From Gammaproteobacteria bacterium (lineage in GTDB: Bacteria; Pseudomonadota; Gammaproteobacteria; Chromatiales; Chromatiaceae): a DNA stretch of 6,625 bases. Under the pieces are notes generated by a model, which worked only from the letters and a program-made list of their open reading frames with translations, did not search any database and had not been told where the DNA came from. Below, in pieces: positions 1 through 5,353 of the stretch. Each line of letters begins with the position of its first letter. Positions within the stretch are counted from its first letter, which is position 1. Where the stretch lies: positions 1-6,625 of the forward strand of contig JADGBD010000109.1 of the NCBI GenBank assembly GCA_015231665.1. The letters run 5' to 3'. A program made the position numbers and the translations under genes.

Positions 1-615
1 GTCATTAGCTATTTGCTGCTCAAGGGCCGCTGCTCGTCCTGTCACGCCCCCATCAGTCTGCGTTATCCCTTGGTGGAACTGCTCACCGTTATCCTTTCGC
101 TCATCGTGCTATGGCAGCTGGGTCCAACCCTGCAGGCGCTTGCCCTCATGGTATTGACCTGGGCGCTGATTGCCCTGAGCCTGATCGACATCGACCATCA
201 ACTGCTGCCCGACAGCCTGACCCTGCCCTTTATGTGGCTTGGCCTGATCCTCAGCATTCCGGCGCTGTTTGTGTCTGCAGACCAGGCGATCATCGGCGCC
301 GCTGTGGGTTATCTCTCCCTATGGAGCTTCTACTGGCTGTTCAAGCTGCTCACCGGAAAGGAAGGCATGGGCTACGGCGATTTCAAACTGCTGGCCCTGT
401 TTGGCGCCTGGGCTGGCTGGGCAGACGTATTCCTCATCATCCTCATGTCATCGGTGGTAGGGGCCGTATTTGGCCTGGGCATGGTCCTGCTGCGCGGCCA
501 TGATCGCCGTGTACCCATCCCCTTCGGCCCCTACCTGGCCATCGCCGGCTGGATCAGCCTGCTCTGGGGCGATCAGATCACCAGCCGCTATCTGCAGTTT
601 GCTGGCCTTGGCTGA
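1..615 (+). CDS. pilD: Type IV prepilin peptidase / N-methyltransferase (PilD-like), 3' part
   Basis: Inner-membrane aspartic protease that cleaves the leader of type IV prepilins and type II secretion pseudopilins, and usually N-methylates the new N-terminus. The reading frame is open from base 1, so the start and N-terminal segment, including the first CxxC pair of the zinc site, lie outside the window; 204 residues are visible. Seen here: the second CxxC pair (CSSC, visible residues 11-14) followed by APIS and YPLVE, as in PilD. A hydrophobic helix then leads to the aspartate motif LIDIDHQLLPD (Asp63, Asp65), and the second catalytic motif GYGD has its Asp at visible residue 127. The remainder is a series of hydrophobic segments typical of the roughly 290-residue family. 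The stop overlaps the proposed coaE start. In this lineage the gene often follows pilB and pilC, but that cannot be seen. The family call is secure; tapD or vcpD-like naming is equally possible. Confidence 0.93.
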   Translation, partial: VISYLLLKGRCSSCHAPISLRYPLVELLTVILSLIVLWQLGPTLQALALMVLTWALIALSLIDIDHQLLPDSLTLPFMWLGLILSIPALFVSADQAIIGAAVGYLSLWSFYWLFKLLTGKEGMGYGDFKLLALFGAWAGWADVFLIILMSSVVGAVFGLGMVLLRGHDRRVPIPFGPYLAIAGWISLLWGDQITSRYLQFAGLG

Positions 616-1279
616 ACAATACCCAGCCAGCTCCCTGCCCCTGGTTGTCGGTCTCACCGGCGGCATCGCCTCCGGCAAATCGCAGGTCTCTAGCCTATTC
701 CAATCCCTCGGCGTCCAGGTCATAGATGCCGACCTCATCGCTCGCGCCTGCGTTGCTCCTGGCACGGCCGGGCTGCAAACCCTGATCGATCACTTTGGCC
801 CAGACATCCTCAACGACCAGGCTGAGCTGGACCGCAGGGCCCTGCGCCAGCGCATCTTTGCCGATCCCCGGCAGCGCAAGCAACTGGAGAGCCTGCTCCA
901 CCCGTTGATCCGCCAGGCCATGCTGGAGCAGGCCCGGCAGCTGCAAACCGAGCCCTACCTGCTGTTCGTCATCCCCCTGCTGACGGAAACCGGCCAGCGC
1001 GACCTGGTCGATCGCGTTCTCCTCGTCGACTGCCAGGAGCAGACGCAAAAACAGCGCCTGATGACGCGCGACGGCCTCTCGGCCGACCTGGCCGAGCGCA
1101 TGATCGCCAGCCAAGCCAGCCGTGCGCAACGACGCCAGATCGCCGACGACATCCTCGACAACGACGACGCGGCAGCCCTTGCTACCCTGCCGCAGCAGGT
1201 GGCGCAATTGCATGCGTGCTATTTGCGACTGGGTGCACAGCAGAGGGAGCAAACGAACGCCGCAAATAAAATGCGATAA
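608..1279 (+). CDS. coaE: Dephospho-CoA kinase
   Basis: Cytoplasmic enzyme of the last step of coenzyme A synthesis: ATP phosphorylates the 3'-hydroxyl of dephospho-CoA. The protein is 223 residues from the chosen TTG, slightly longer than the usual 200-210. Seen here: the P-loop GLTGGIASGKS (residues 15-25), the substrate-binding DADLIAR (from Asp40), the LLHPLIR segment, VDCQEQTQKQRLMTRD near the LID region, and the C-terminal signature SQASRAQRRQIADDIL, followed by a Gln/Asn-rich tail. No ATG or GTG lies close before the P-loop. The in-frame ATG at 470 and GTG at 509 would bury over 100 bases in pilD and add a non-homologous extension, so TTG at 608 is preferred; it overlaps the pilD stop by 8 bases. 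No clear Shine-Dalgarno is visible, which suggests translational coupling to pilD. The function is secure; the exact start is not. Confidence 0.93.
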   Translation: MAEQYPASSLPLVVGLTGGIASGKSQVSSLFQSLGVQVIDADLIARACVAPGTAGLQTLIDHFGPDILNDQAELDRRALRQRIFADPRQRKQLESLLHPLIRQAMLEQARQLQTEPYLLFVIPLLTETGQRDLVDRVLLVDCQEQTQKQRLMTRDGLSADLAERMIASQASRAQRRQIADDILDNDDAAALATLPQQVAQLHACYLRLGAQQREQTNAANKMR

Positions 1280-1349
1280 ATCACTTTGCATCCCACCCGA
1301 CTTCTAGACCAAAATACCCCAGCCCAATTGCGGAATCTGAACACTCACC

Positions 1350-2111
1350 ATGGCCTGCTTTGAATACCCGCTGAATGAAAGAAGTCGGATTCTGCTGCGC
1401 CTGGAATACATCTTTGCCCGCATCCTCCATTATCTGCCCTCAGAGGTCAGCTGGGACAGTCAAGCAGCCATCGCCGGTCTGGTGGAAGCGGCCAATCTGT
1501 TCAGCCGCACCGATCTCAAATCCGAGTTGCTCAAGGAAATCGACCGCAACCTCAACGGCATGAAGCGGCTCAACCAGCTGCCTGGGGTTGACCCTCAGCG
1601 CTTGCAGGAAACCCTGGACAGCCTGACCCAAGTCCAGACCAGTCTGCTGCAACACAGCAAGCAAATCGGCCTGGACCTGCGTGAAGATGATTTTTTCAAG
1701 GCCATCATGCAGCGCAGCACCATCCCCGGCGGCACCTGCGCCTTTGACCTGCCGCTGTTTCATCTTTGGCTGAGCAAACCCAAGGCCCTGCGTATCCAAA
1801 CCCTCAGCCGCTGGTTCGATGAATTCAGCGCCGTCAATGACAGCGTCAAGCTCCTGCTCGGCATCTACCGTGGCAGTTACGTTATGAGCGAGGCCGTTGC
1901 TGCCGAGGGTTACTATCAGCAGGGCTTTGACGCCGGTCAGACTACCCAGCTGGTGAGCGTCGAGCTGCCCTCTGACTGCGACATCTTCCCCGAAGTCAGC
2001 GGCAACCGGCACCGCATGAGCATCCGCTTTCGCAAGGTGGACAGCACAACCCTGGAGATCTCCACCCACGTGGAGGATCTGAGCTTTCGCCTGGGCCTGT
2101 CGGTGATATGA
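1350..2111 (+). CDS. zapD: Cell division protein ZapD (FtsZ-associated, DUF1342)
   Basis: Cytoplasmic division factor that binds the C-terminal tail of FtsZ and cross-links its filaments to stabilise the Z ring. The 253-residue length is normal for the family (about 245-255). Seen here: the characteristic N-terminus [19 protein letters not shown], a mainly helical N-terminal half ([25 protein letters not shown]), the mid-protein [17 protein letters not shown] block, and a C-terminal beta-rich part ending in a basic stretch ([12 protein letters not shown]). It has no signal peptide or membrane segment. The ATG at 1350 is the first residue of the conserved N-terminus; the upstream GGAA at 1332-1335 is a weak, rather distant ribosome site. 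It sits 70 bases after coaE and overlaps or nearly abuts yacG, matching the coaE-zapD-yacG order known from Escherichia coli. No convincing separate promoter is seen in the 70-base gap. Confidence 0.92.
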   Translation: MACFEYPLNERSRILLRLEYIFARILHYLPSEVSWDSQAAIAGLVEAANLFSRTDLKSELLKEIDRNLNGMKRLNQLPGVDPQRLQETLDSLTQVQTSLLQHSKQIGLDLREDDFFKAIMQRSTIPGGTCAFDLPLFHLWLSKPKALRIQTLSRWFDEFSAVNDSVKLLLGIYRGSYVMSEAVAAEGYYQQGFDAGQTTQLVSVELPSDCDIFPEVSGNRHRMSIRFRKVDSTTLEISTHVEDLSFRLGLSVI

Positions 2112-2113
2112 GG
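2110..2113 (+). promoter_or_regulatory. Ribosome binding site deciding the yacG start
   Basis: GAGG, 9 bases before the ATG at 2123. It lies across the zapD stop codon and favours ATG 2123 over the earlier in-frame ATG at 2108, which has no purine-rich site in front of it. Confidence 0.5.
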
Positions 2114-2122
2114 CGCGATGGC

Positions 2123-2338
2123 ATGAAACAGGTCCTCTGTCCCACCTGCTCCACCAGCGTCGAATGGAGCGACAAATCGCCCTGGCGCCCCTTCTGCAGC
2201 GAGCGCTGTAAACTCATCGATCTGGGCGAGTGGTTTGCCGAAAACCATCGCATCGCCAGCCCTGAAGACGAATTTGCCGCCCACGAATTTGATACCCAGG
2301 CCGAATTTGGCGACAGCCAGAATCCCGAGCGCCACTAG
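2123..2338 (+). CDS. yacG: DNA gyrase inhibitor YacG (zinc-binding)
   Basis: Small cytoplasmic zinc protein that in Escherichia coli binds GyrB and inhibits DNA binding and supercoiling by gyrase. From ATG 2123 it has 71 residues, usual for the family. Seen here: a four-cysteine zinc site with CPTC at residues 6-9 and FCSERC with cysteines at 25 and 29, the conserved VEW after the first pair, and the hallmark [10 protein letters not shown] directly after the last cysteine. The acidic C-terminal tail is variable in the family. An in-frame ATG at 2108 overlaps the zapD stop as ATGA and would add five residues (MRRDG). I prefer 2123 because of its GAGG site and because homologs usually begin a few residues before CPxC. 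It is probably co-translated with zapD. No + strand terminator with a T tract follows it. Confidence 0.9.
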   Translation: MKQVLCPTCSTSVEWSDKSPWRPFCSERCKLIDLGEWFAENHRIASPEDEFAAHEFDTQAEFGDSQNPERH

Positions 2339-2372
2339 AATCCTGAGCGGCCACCACCGGGCTCAAGCCGCC

Positions 2373-2410
2373 GATCTCAATCCACTGATCTCAATCCACT
2401 GGTCTCAATC
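2373..2410. repeat. Short tandem repeat, 14-base unit, 2.7 copies
   Basis: The unit GATCTCAATCCACT occurs exactly at 2373-2386 and again at 2387-2400. A partial third copy with one mismatch (GGTCTCAATC) follows at 2401-2410. It lies in the convergent gap between yacG and fccB, just beyond the terminator. It looks like a slippage-type microduplication; no function is evident. Confidence 0.85.
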
Positions 2411-2419
2411 GGCACGCAC

Positions 2420-2443
2420 AAAAAAGGGGCGCCGCAGCGCCCC
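2420..2443 (-). terminator. Rho-independent terminator of the tetraheme cytochrome-fccAB cluster
   Basis: A perfect 7-base stem, GGGGCGC at 2426-2432 pairing with GCGCCCC at 2437-2443, with a 4-base loop. Read on the - strand it is followed by six T (A tract 2420-2425). It begins 27 bases past the fccB stop codon. On the + strand the hairpin lacks a T tract, so it should act mainly on the leftward transcript. Confidence 0.88.
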
Positions 2444-2469
2444 AAGGTTATGGCCTAGGCCCTGGTCTG

Positions 2470-3765
2470 TCAGCCGAAGCTGTCGTGAACTATGTTCTTG
2501 TACCAGGAGTAGGCATACTGCACTTCACGGGCGCGCATGGCATCCGTGGTCTTGTCGTAGCCTGGAGTCAGGCCGCCGGCGCCCTTGACGTCCTGAATCT
2601 TGCCATCGACGTAGCGATAGACCGCAGCGACGGAAATACCGTCATTAGGTGCCAGGATCGAATAACAGGTGTTGACGTAGGCCGGATCCGGGGCTTCCTG
2701 GCCGTTGAGCAGGGCAACCACCGCCGCTGCGCAGACCTTGCCCTGGGAGTTGGCGGAGTAGCCCGACTTGGGCATGGGCATGGCGATGCTGGCGTCACCA
2801 ATGACATGCACCCCCGGCTTGAGGGTGGACTCAAAGGTTTTGTGATCCACCGGGCACCAGCCCTTGTCGCTGGCCAGGCCTGAATCCAGGGCAATCTTGC
2901 CGGCCTTCTGCGGCGGGATCAGGTTGATCACGTCGGCCTTGATCTCATCAAAGCCGGTGGCGACGGTCATAGTGGCTGCATCCACGGACTTGACCTTGTT
3001 ATCGTCGGAACCCTCGGGGGTGCCGCGCCACTCGATCATGTCGCCGTAGTGCTTTTTCCAGCCGGAGGTGAACAGACCCTGCTTGGAGAAGGAGGCCTTG
3101 GGGTCGAGGATGATGATCTTCGACTTCGGCTTGTTGTTCTTCAGGTAGTGGGCCATTTGCGCGGCGCGCTCGTAGGGTCCAGGCGGGCAGCGGAAGGGAT
3201 TCGGCGGCGCCACGATGACGACTACGCCACCGTCTTTCATATCCACCAGCTGCTTGCGCAGGGTCTCGGTCTGAGGGCCGGCCTTCCAGGCGTGGGGAAT
3301 GGCCCCATCCGCCACCTCTTTGCTGTAGCCTTCGTAGGCGTCATACACCAGGCTGATGCCGGGGGAGACCACGCAGCGGTCGAAGGGGAAGCTGCCGTTG
3401 TCAGTGACGACCTGCTTCTTCACGGCGTCGATCATGCTGGCCTTGGCTTTGACCACCTTGACCCCGTGCTTCTTCAGGCCATCGTAGCTGACCTGGATCT
3501 GCTCGATGCTGCGCTCGCCGCTGAGCACTTCGTTACTCATGTAACAGGTGTGGTGGATCTCGTTGGGTTCGATCAGGGTGACCTCGATATTCGGGTCCAT
3601 CATCCGGATGTACTTGGCCGCGGTGGCCCCACCGGTGCCACCACCGACAACCACTACCTTCTTGCTCGCAGCGCCCATGACAAAGGGGCTGAAGCCCAGG
3701 GTGGCCGCGGCTGCGGTAGCGCCGCCGGTCAGTTTGATGAATTCTCTACGACTGAAATTGCTCAT
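2470..3765 (-). CDS. fccB: Flavocytochrome c sulfide dehydrogenase, flavoprotein subunit
   Basis: Periplasmic FAD subunit that oxidises sulfide to sulfur or polysulfide and hands electrons to the diheme subunit FccA. The precursor has 431 residues, the normal length. Seen here: a Tat signal with SRREFIK at residues 5-11, a hydrophobic stretch and a likely cleavage near residues 32-34, then the FAD-binding [14 protein letters not shown] (37-50). Cys74 in HTCYMSNEV matches the cysteine that binds FAD covalently in Allochromatium vinosum FccB (mature Cys42). Cys193 in [12 protein letters not shown] and Cys367 in NTCYSIL match the redox-active pair Cys161/Cys337. A second nucleotide-fold motif, HVIGDAS, lies at 320-326, and the family C-terminal domain fills about 355-425. 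All catalytic cysteines are kept, so the enzyme looks intact. It starts 12 bases after fccA with a GGGGG ribosome site at 3773-3777. The related SoxF and sulfide:quinone reductases are less likely given the adjacent FccA. Confidence 0.95.
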   Translation of the reverse strand: MSNFSRREFIKLTGGATAAAATLGFSPFVMGAASKKVVVVGGGTGGATAAKYIRMMDPNIEVTLIEPNEIHHTCYMSNEVLSGERSIEQIQVSYDGLKKHGVKVVKAKASMIDAVKKQVVTDNGSFPFDRCVVSPGISLVYDAYEGYSKEVADGAIPHAWKAGPQTETLRKQLVDMKDGGVVVIVAPPNPFRCPPGPYERAAQMAHYLKNNKPKSKIIILDPKASFSKQGLFTSGWKKHYGDMIEWRGTPEGSDDNKVKSVDAATMTVATGFDEIKADVINLIPPQKAGKIALDSGLASDKGWCPVDHKTFESTLKPGVHVIGDASIAMPMPKSGYSANSQGKVCAAAVVALLNGQEAPDPAYVNTCYSILAPNDGISVAAVYRYVDGKIQDVKGAGGLTPGYDKTTDAMRAREVQYAYSWYKNIVHDSFG

Positions 3766-3777
3766 TATCTTTCCCCC

Positions 3778-4362
3778 TTATTTCTGGCTGGCGTAGAAGT
3801 TCAACAGTTGCGCGGCCGCATCGGCGCCCACGGCCTTGTTCATCTTCTCGACCTGCTGTTTCATTTTCTTCGGCATTTCCCGGGTTCCGGCCATGAAGTC
3901 TTCCATGGAATAGGCCAGATAGGGCATCCACTGGCCGGCGAGAATACCGCCATCGGCAGCGGAACGACCACCGTCTTCATGGCATTTCTCGCAGTACTTG
4001 TCGTGCAGCTTGGCGCCCTTCTTGGCTAGGGCTTCATCCGCCGGCTGATCTGCCGCGGCAAATTTCTGCTTGTTGAAGTATTCAGCCATGGCCGCGTACT
4101 CCTCATCGGTATAACCCTTGGCCAGACGCCCCATGATGGTGGAGGCACGGGAGTCGTCACGATAGGCCTTCATCGCATCGATGAAGATCTCCTGATCCAT
4201 GCCGGCAAGGGTGGGGCTGGCTGGGCCGACGCTATTGCCATTGGTGCCATGGCACCCAGCACAGGTGTTGCCGAGCATGTCGCCGCTGGGGGCGGCAAAA
4301 GCGGCGCCACTCAGCGCCAAACTGCACGCCAGCAGCGTGCCTTTGATTTTTGATGTCTGCAT
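3778..4362 (-). CDS. fccA: Flavocytochrome c sulfide dehydrogenase, diheme cytochrome c subunit
   Basis: Periplasmic c4-like diheme cytochrome that accepts electrons from the FAD of FccB. The precursor has 194 residues. Seen here: a Sec signal peptide (about residues 1-23, ending GAAFA before APSG), heme 1 site CAGCH (34-38) with GTNGNSVGPASPTLAGM behind it, and heme 2 site CEKCH (124-128). Met77 in TIMGRLAKGY is the likely distal ligand of heme 1, and Met167 (or Met163) in EMPKKM that of heme 2. The stretches GAKLHDKYCEKCH and AGQWMPYL closely resemble FccA of Allochromatium vinosum as I recall it, which separates it from ordinary cytochrome c4. It has a strong ribosome site, GGAGG at 4370-4374, 7 bases before the ATG. 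FccB follows 12 bases downstream. The two subunits use different export routes (Sec here, Tat for FccB), as known for this enzyme. Confidence 0.93.
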   Translation of the reverse strand: MQTSKIKGTLLACSLALSGAAFAAPSGDMLGNTCAGCHGTNGNSVGPASPTLAGMDQEIFIDAMKAYRDDSRASTIMGRLAKGYTDEEYAAMAEYFNKQKFAAADQPADEALAKKGAKLHDKYCEKCHEDGGRSAADGGILAGQWMPYLAYSMEDFMAGTREMPKKMKQQVEKMNKAVGADAAAQLLNFYASQK

Positions 4363-4492
4363 AACAGATCCTCCAGTTGGTTTTCACTGACGCATTTATT
4401 GGGCGGGACAAACTCCCCGCAGTTGCAACCCTGTCCTTAAGGAATTTTTCCTCACTTAGAGCAGCCGGCATGCGTACCGACCGCTCGAGAAA
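4363..4492 (-). other. Spacer between tetraheme cytochrome gene and fccA, with inverted repeats
   Basis: This 130-base non-coding gap lies inside the presumed operon. It holds a perfect palindrome TCCTTAAGGA (4434-4443) and an overlapping inverted repeat AGGAA-3-TTCCT (4440-4452). A possible stem GCGGG/CCCGC is seen on the - strand around 4404-4420. None is followed by a T run, so I do not call a terminator. No convincing -35/-10 pair is seen either. An internal promoter or RNA-processing site cannot be excluded. Confidence 0.45.
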
Positions 4493-5053
4493 TCAGCCCT
4501 CGGCCTTGGCCGCGGGTTCGGGCTCTTCCGGCTCATCCGGTTCGGTATGGGCTATGCCTTTGTGGCAATCGATGCAGGCCTTGCCTTCCAATTCCGCCCG
4601 CGGATGACGGTTGCGTGCGGATTTGCTTTGGGCGCTGAGGTCCATGTTGTCGTAGTCGTGGCAGGAGCGGCATTCGCGTGAATTGGAAGCGCGCATCTTG
4701 TCCCAGACCACATTGGCCATCTGCCAACGACGCGCCTCGTATTTCTCCGTGGTATCCACGGTTCCCATGATCTCGTGATAAACGTCCTTGGCCGCCAGTA
4801 TCTTCGCCTGTACCTTGGGCAGTAAGCTCTTGGGCACATGGCAATCGGCGCAGGTGGCCTGGACGCCGGAGGCATTCTTGAAGTGCACCGTCTCCTTGTA
4901 CTCCTCAAGGTTGGTCTTCATCGAGTGGCAGGAGGTGCAGAATTCCATCTGATTGGTGGCATCAAAAAACAGGTTTACCCCCGCCAGGGAAACCATGCCG
5001 AAGACGAACATGGCGACGGCAAAAAGAAACTTGACTGAGAAGAGAAACTTCAT
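4493..5053 (-). CDS. NapC/NirT-family membrane-anchored tetraheme cytochrome c
   Basis: The NapC/NirT/NrfH family carries electrons between the membrane quinol pool and periplasmic redox enzymes. The protein has 186 residues, near the usual size. Seen here: an uncleaved N-terminal membrane anchor (about residues 3-30) and four heme sites, CTSCH (39-43), CADCH (68-72), CRSCH (128-132) and CIDCH (160-164). Met45, two residues after the first CxxCH, sits where NrfH has its unusual heme-1 ligand. AAKDVYHEIMGTVDT and GKACIDCHKGIAH are close to NapC signatures. The tail after residue 170 is rich in Pro and Glu. The start is the ATG directly before the anchor (5053); an in-frame TTG at 5185 would put 44 polar residues ahead of it and is rejected. 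The ribosome site is weak (AGGGTGG about 10 bases upstream). No nap, nir or nrf partner is visible; the neighbours are fccA and fccB, so flavocytochrome c is the likely partner, by inference. Confidence 0.9.
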   Translation of the reverse strand: MKFLFSVKFLFAVAMFVFGMVSLAGVNLFFDATNQMEFCTSCHSMKTNLEEYKETVHFKNASGVQATCADCHVPKSLLPKVQAKILAAKDVYHEIMGTVDTTEKYEARRWQMANVVWDKMRASNSRECRSCHDYDNMDLSAQSKSARNRHPRAELEGKACIDCHKGIAHTEPDEPEEPEPAAKAEG

Positions 5054-5292
5054 AGAGCAGATGCCACCCTGATTCTTCTGTTTGCACTCACCGGATAAAT
5101 TTTCCAGGTCACCGCGTCGACGGACCCGTGAAATCTGGATTCTCGCCGGACCCTGCAACCCAAGGGAGCCGGATCGGGCATACAAGAGTAATGGAATGGA
5201 TGGAGTTTGAAAAGGGTTATTAGCAAAGGATCGCTAGAAAGACGGGCGCTTAGCCGTTTTTCCAGCGGCTCTTTGTTATATTCGGTTATTAT
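5054..5292 (-). other. Long 5' leader of the tetraheme cytochrome-fccAB transcript
   Basis: About 240 bases lie between the predicted transcription start (near 5292-5295) and the ATG at 5053. A hairpin AGCCG/CGGCT with a 9-base loop is at 5252-5270, not followed by a T run on the - strand. A near-perfect 10-base direct repeat, GGTCCGGCGA and GGTCCGTCGA, is seen on the - strand within about 5110-5155. A 43-codon open frame from ATG 5181 ends with TGA overlapping the cytochrome ATG, without a ribosome site. I recognise no known riboswitch. Confidence 0.4.
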
Positions 5293-5298
5293 GTTTTT

Positions 5299-5304
5299 AA
5301 TATA
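5299..5304 (-). promoter_or_regulatory. Predicted -10 element of the FNR-type promoter
   Basis: TATATT on the - strand, 5 of 6 matches to TATAAT. It would put the transcription start near 5292, with the FNR box centre about 42 bases upstream, as in class II activated promoters. An overlapping TAATAT at 5302-5307 is an alternative. No good -35 is present, as expected when the activator replaces it. Confidence 0.6.
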
Positions 5305-5327
5305 TTAGAATCTTCTACTATTCTACT

Positions 5328-5341
5328 TTGATAATTATCAA
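5328..5341 (-). promoter_or_regulatory. FNR/ANR-family binding site
   Basis: TTGATAATTATCAA is a perfect 14-base palindrome and an exact match to the FNR/ANR consensus TTGATNNNNATCAA. It lies in an AT-rich island in otherwise GC-rich DNA, 13 bases or fewer past the stop of the CLC gene and about 275 bases before the tetraheme cytochrome start. A fitting -10 element lies downstream only on the - strand, so it should activate the cytochrome-fccAB cluster when oxygen is low. DNR-type nitric-oxide regulators recognise a nearly identical site and cannot be told apart here. Confidence 0.8.
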
Positions 5342-5353
5342 CTCAACTGGCGC

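Noticed and set aside
470..607. Longer coaE from ATG 470
   Set aside because: It would overlap pilD by nearly 150 bases and add a Ser/Pro/Ala/Cys-rich stretch with no resemblance to the CoaE N-terminus, which starts just before the P-loop.
1280..1349. Possible promoter before zapD (TTGCAT near 1286)
   Set aside because: No acceptable -10 hexamer occurs at 16-18 bases from it; the gap is short and the genes are same-strand, so read-through is simpler.
1440..2069. 209-codon - strand open frame
   Set aside because: It is antisense to zapD, which has clear family signatures; the frame has no ribosome site and no recognisable domain.
3049..4029. 326-codon + strand open frame
   Set aside because: It lies antisense to fccB and fccA, whose heme, FAD and Tat motifs are unmistakable. 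Its product is low-complexity (many Gly, Val, His, Leu, Asp) as expected of a shadow frame in GC-rich DNA.
3778..4362. Ordinary cytochrome c4 instead of FccA
   Set aside because: The 12-base spacing to fccB and the segments around both hemes (NSVGPASPTLAGM, KLHDKYCEKCH, AGQW.PYL) fit the FccA subunit better than free cytochrome c4.
4493..5053. Assignment as NapC of a nitrate reductase operon
   Set aside because: No napA, napB, napD or nap-related gene is present on either side; only family level is supported, so no gene symbol was given.
5054..5185. Longer tetraheme cytochrome from TTG 5185
   Set aside because: It would place 44 charged and polar residues before the membrane anchor. NapC-family proteins begin directly with the anchor, and an ATG is present there.
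5252..5270. Hairpin AGCCG/CGGCT as terminator of the CLC gene
   Set aside because: On the - strand it is not followed by a T run, it lies after the predicted cytochrome promoter, and the stem is only 5 bases. Kept only as a structural note in the leader.
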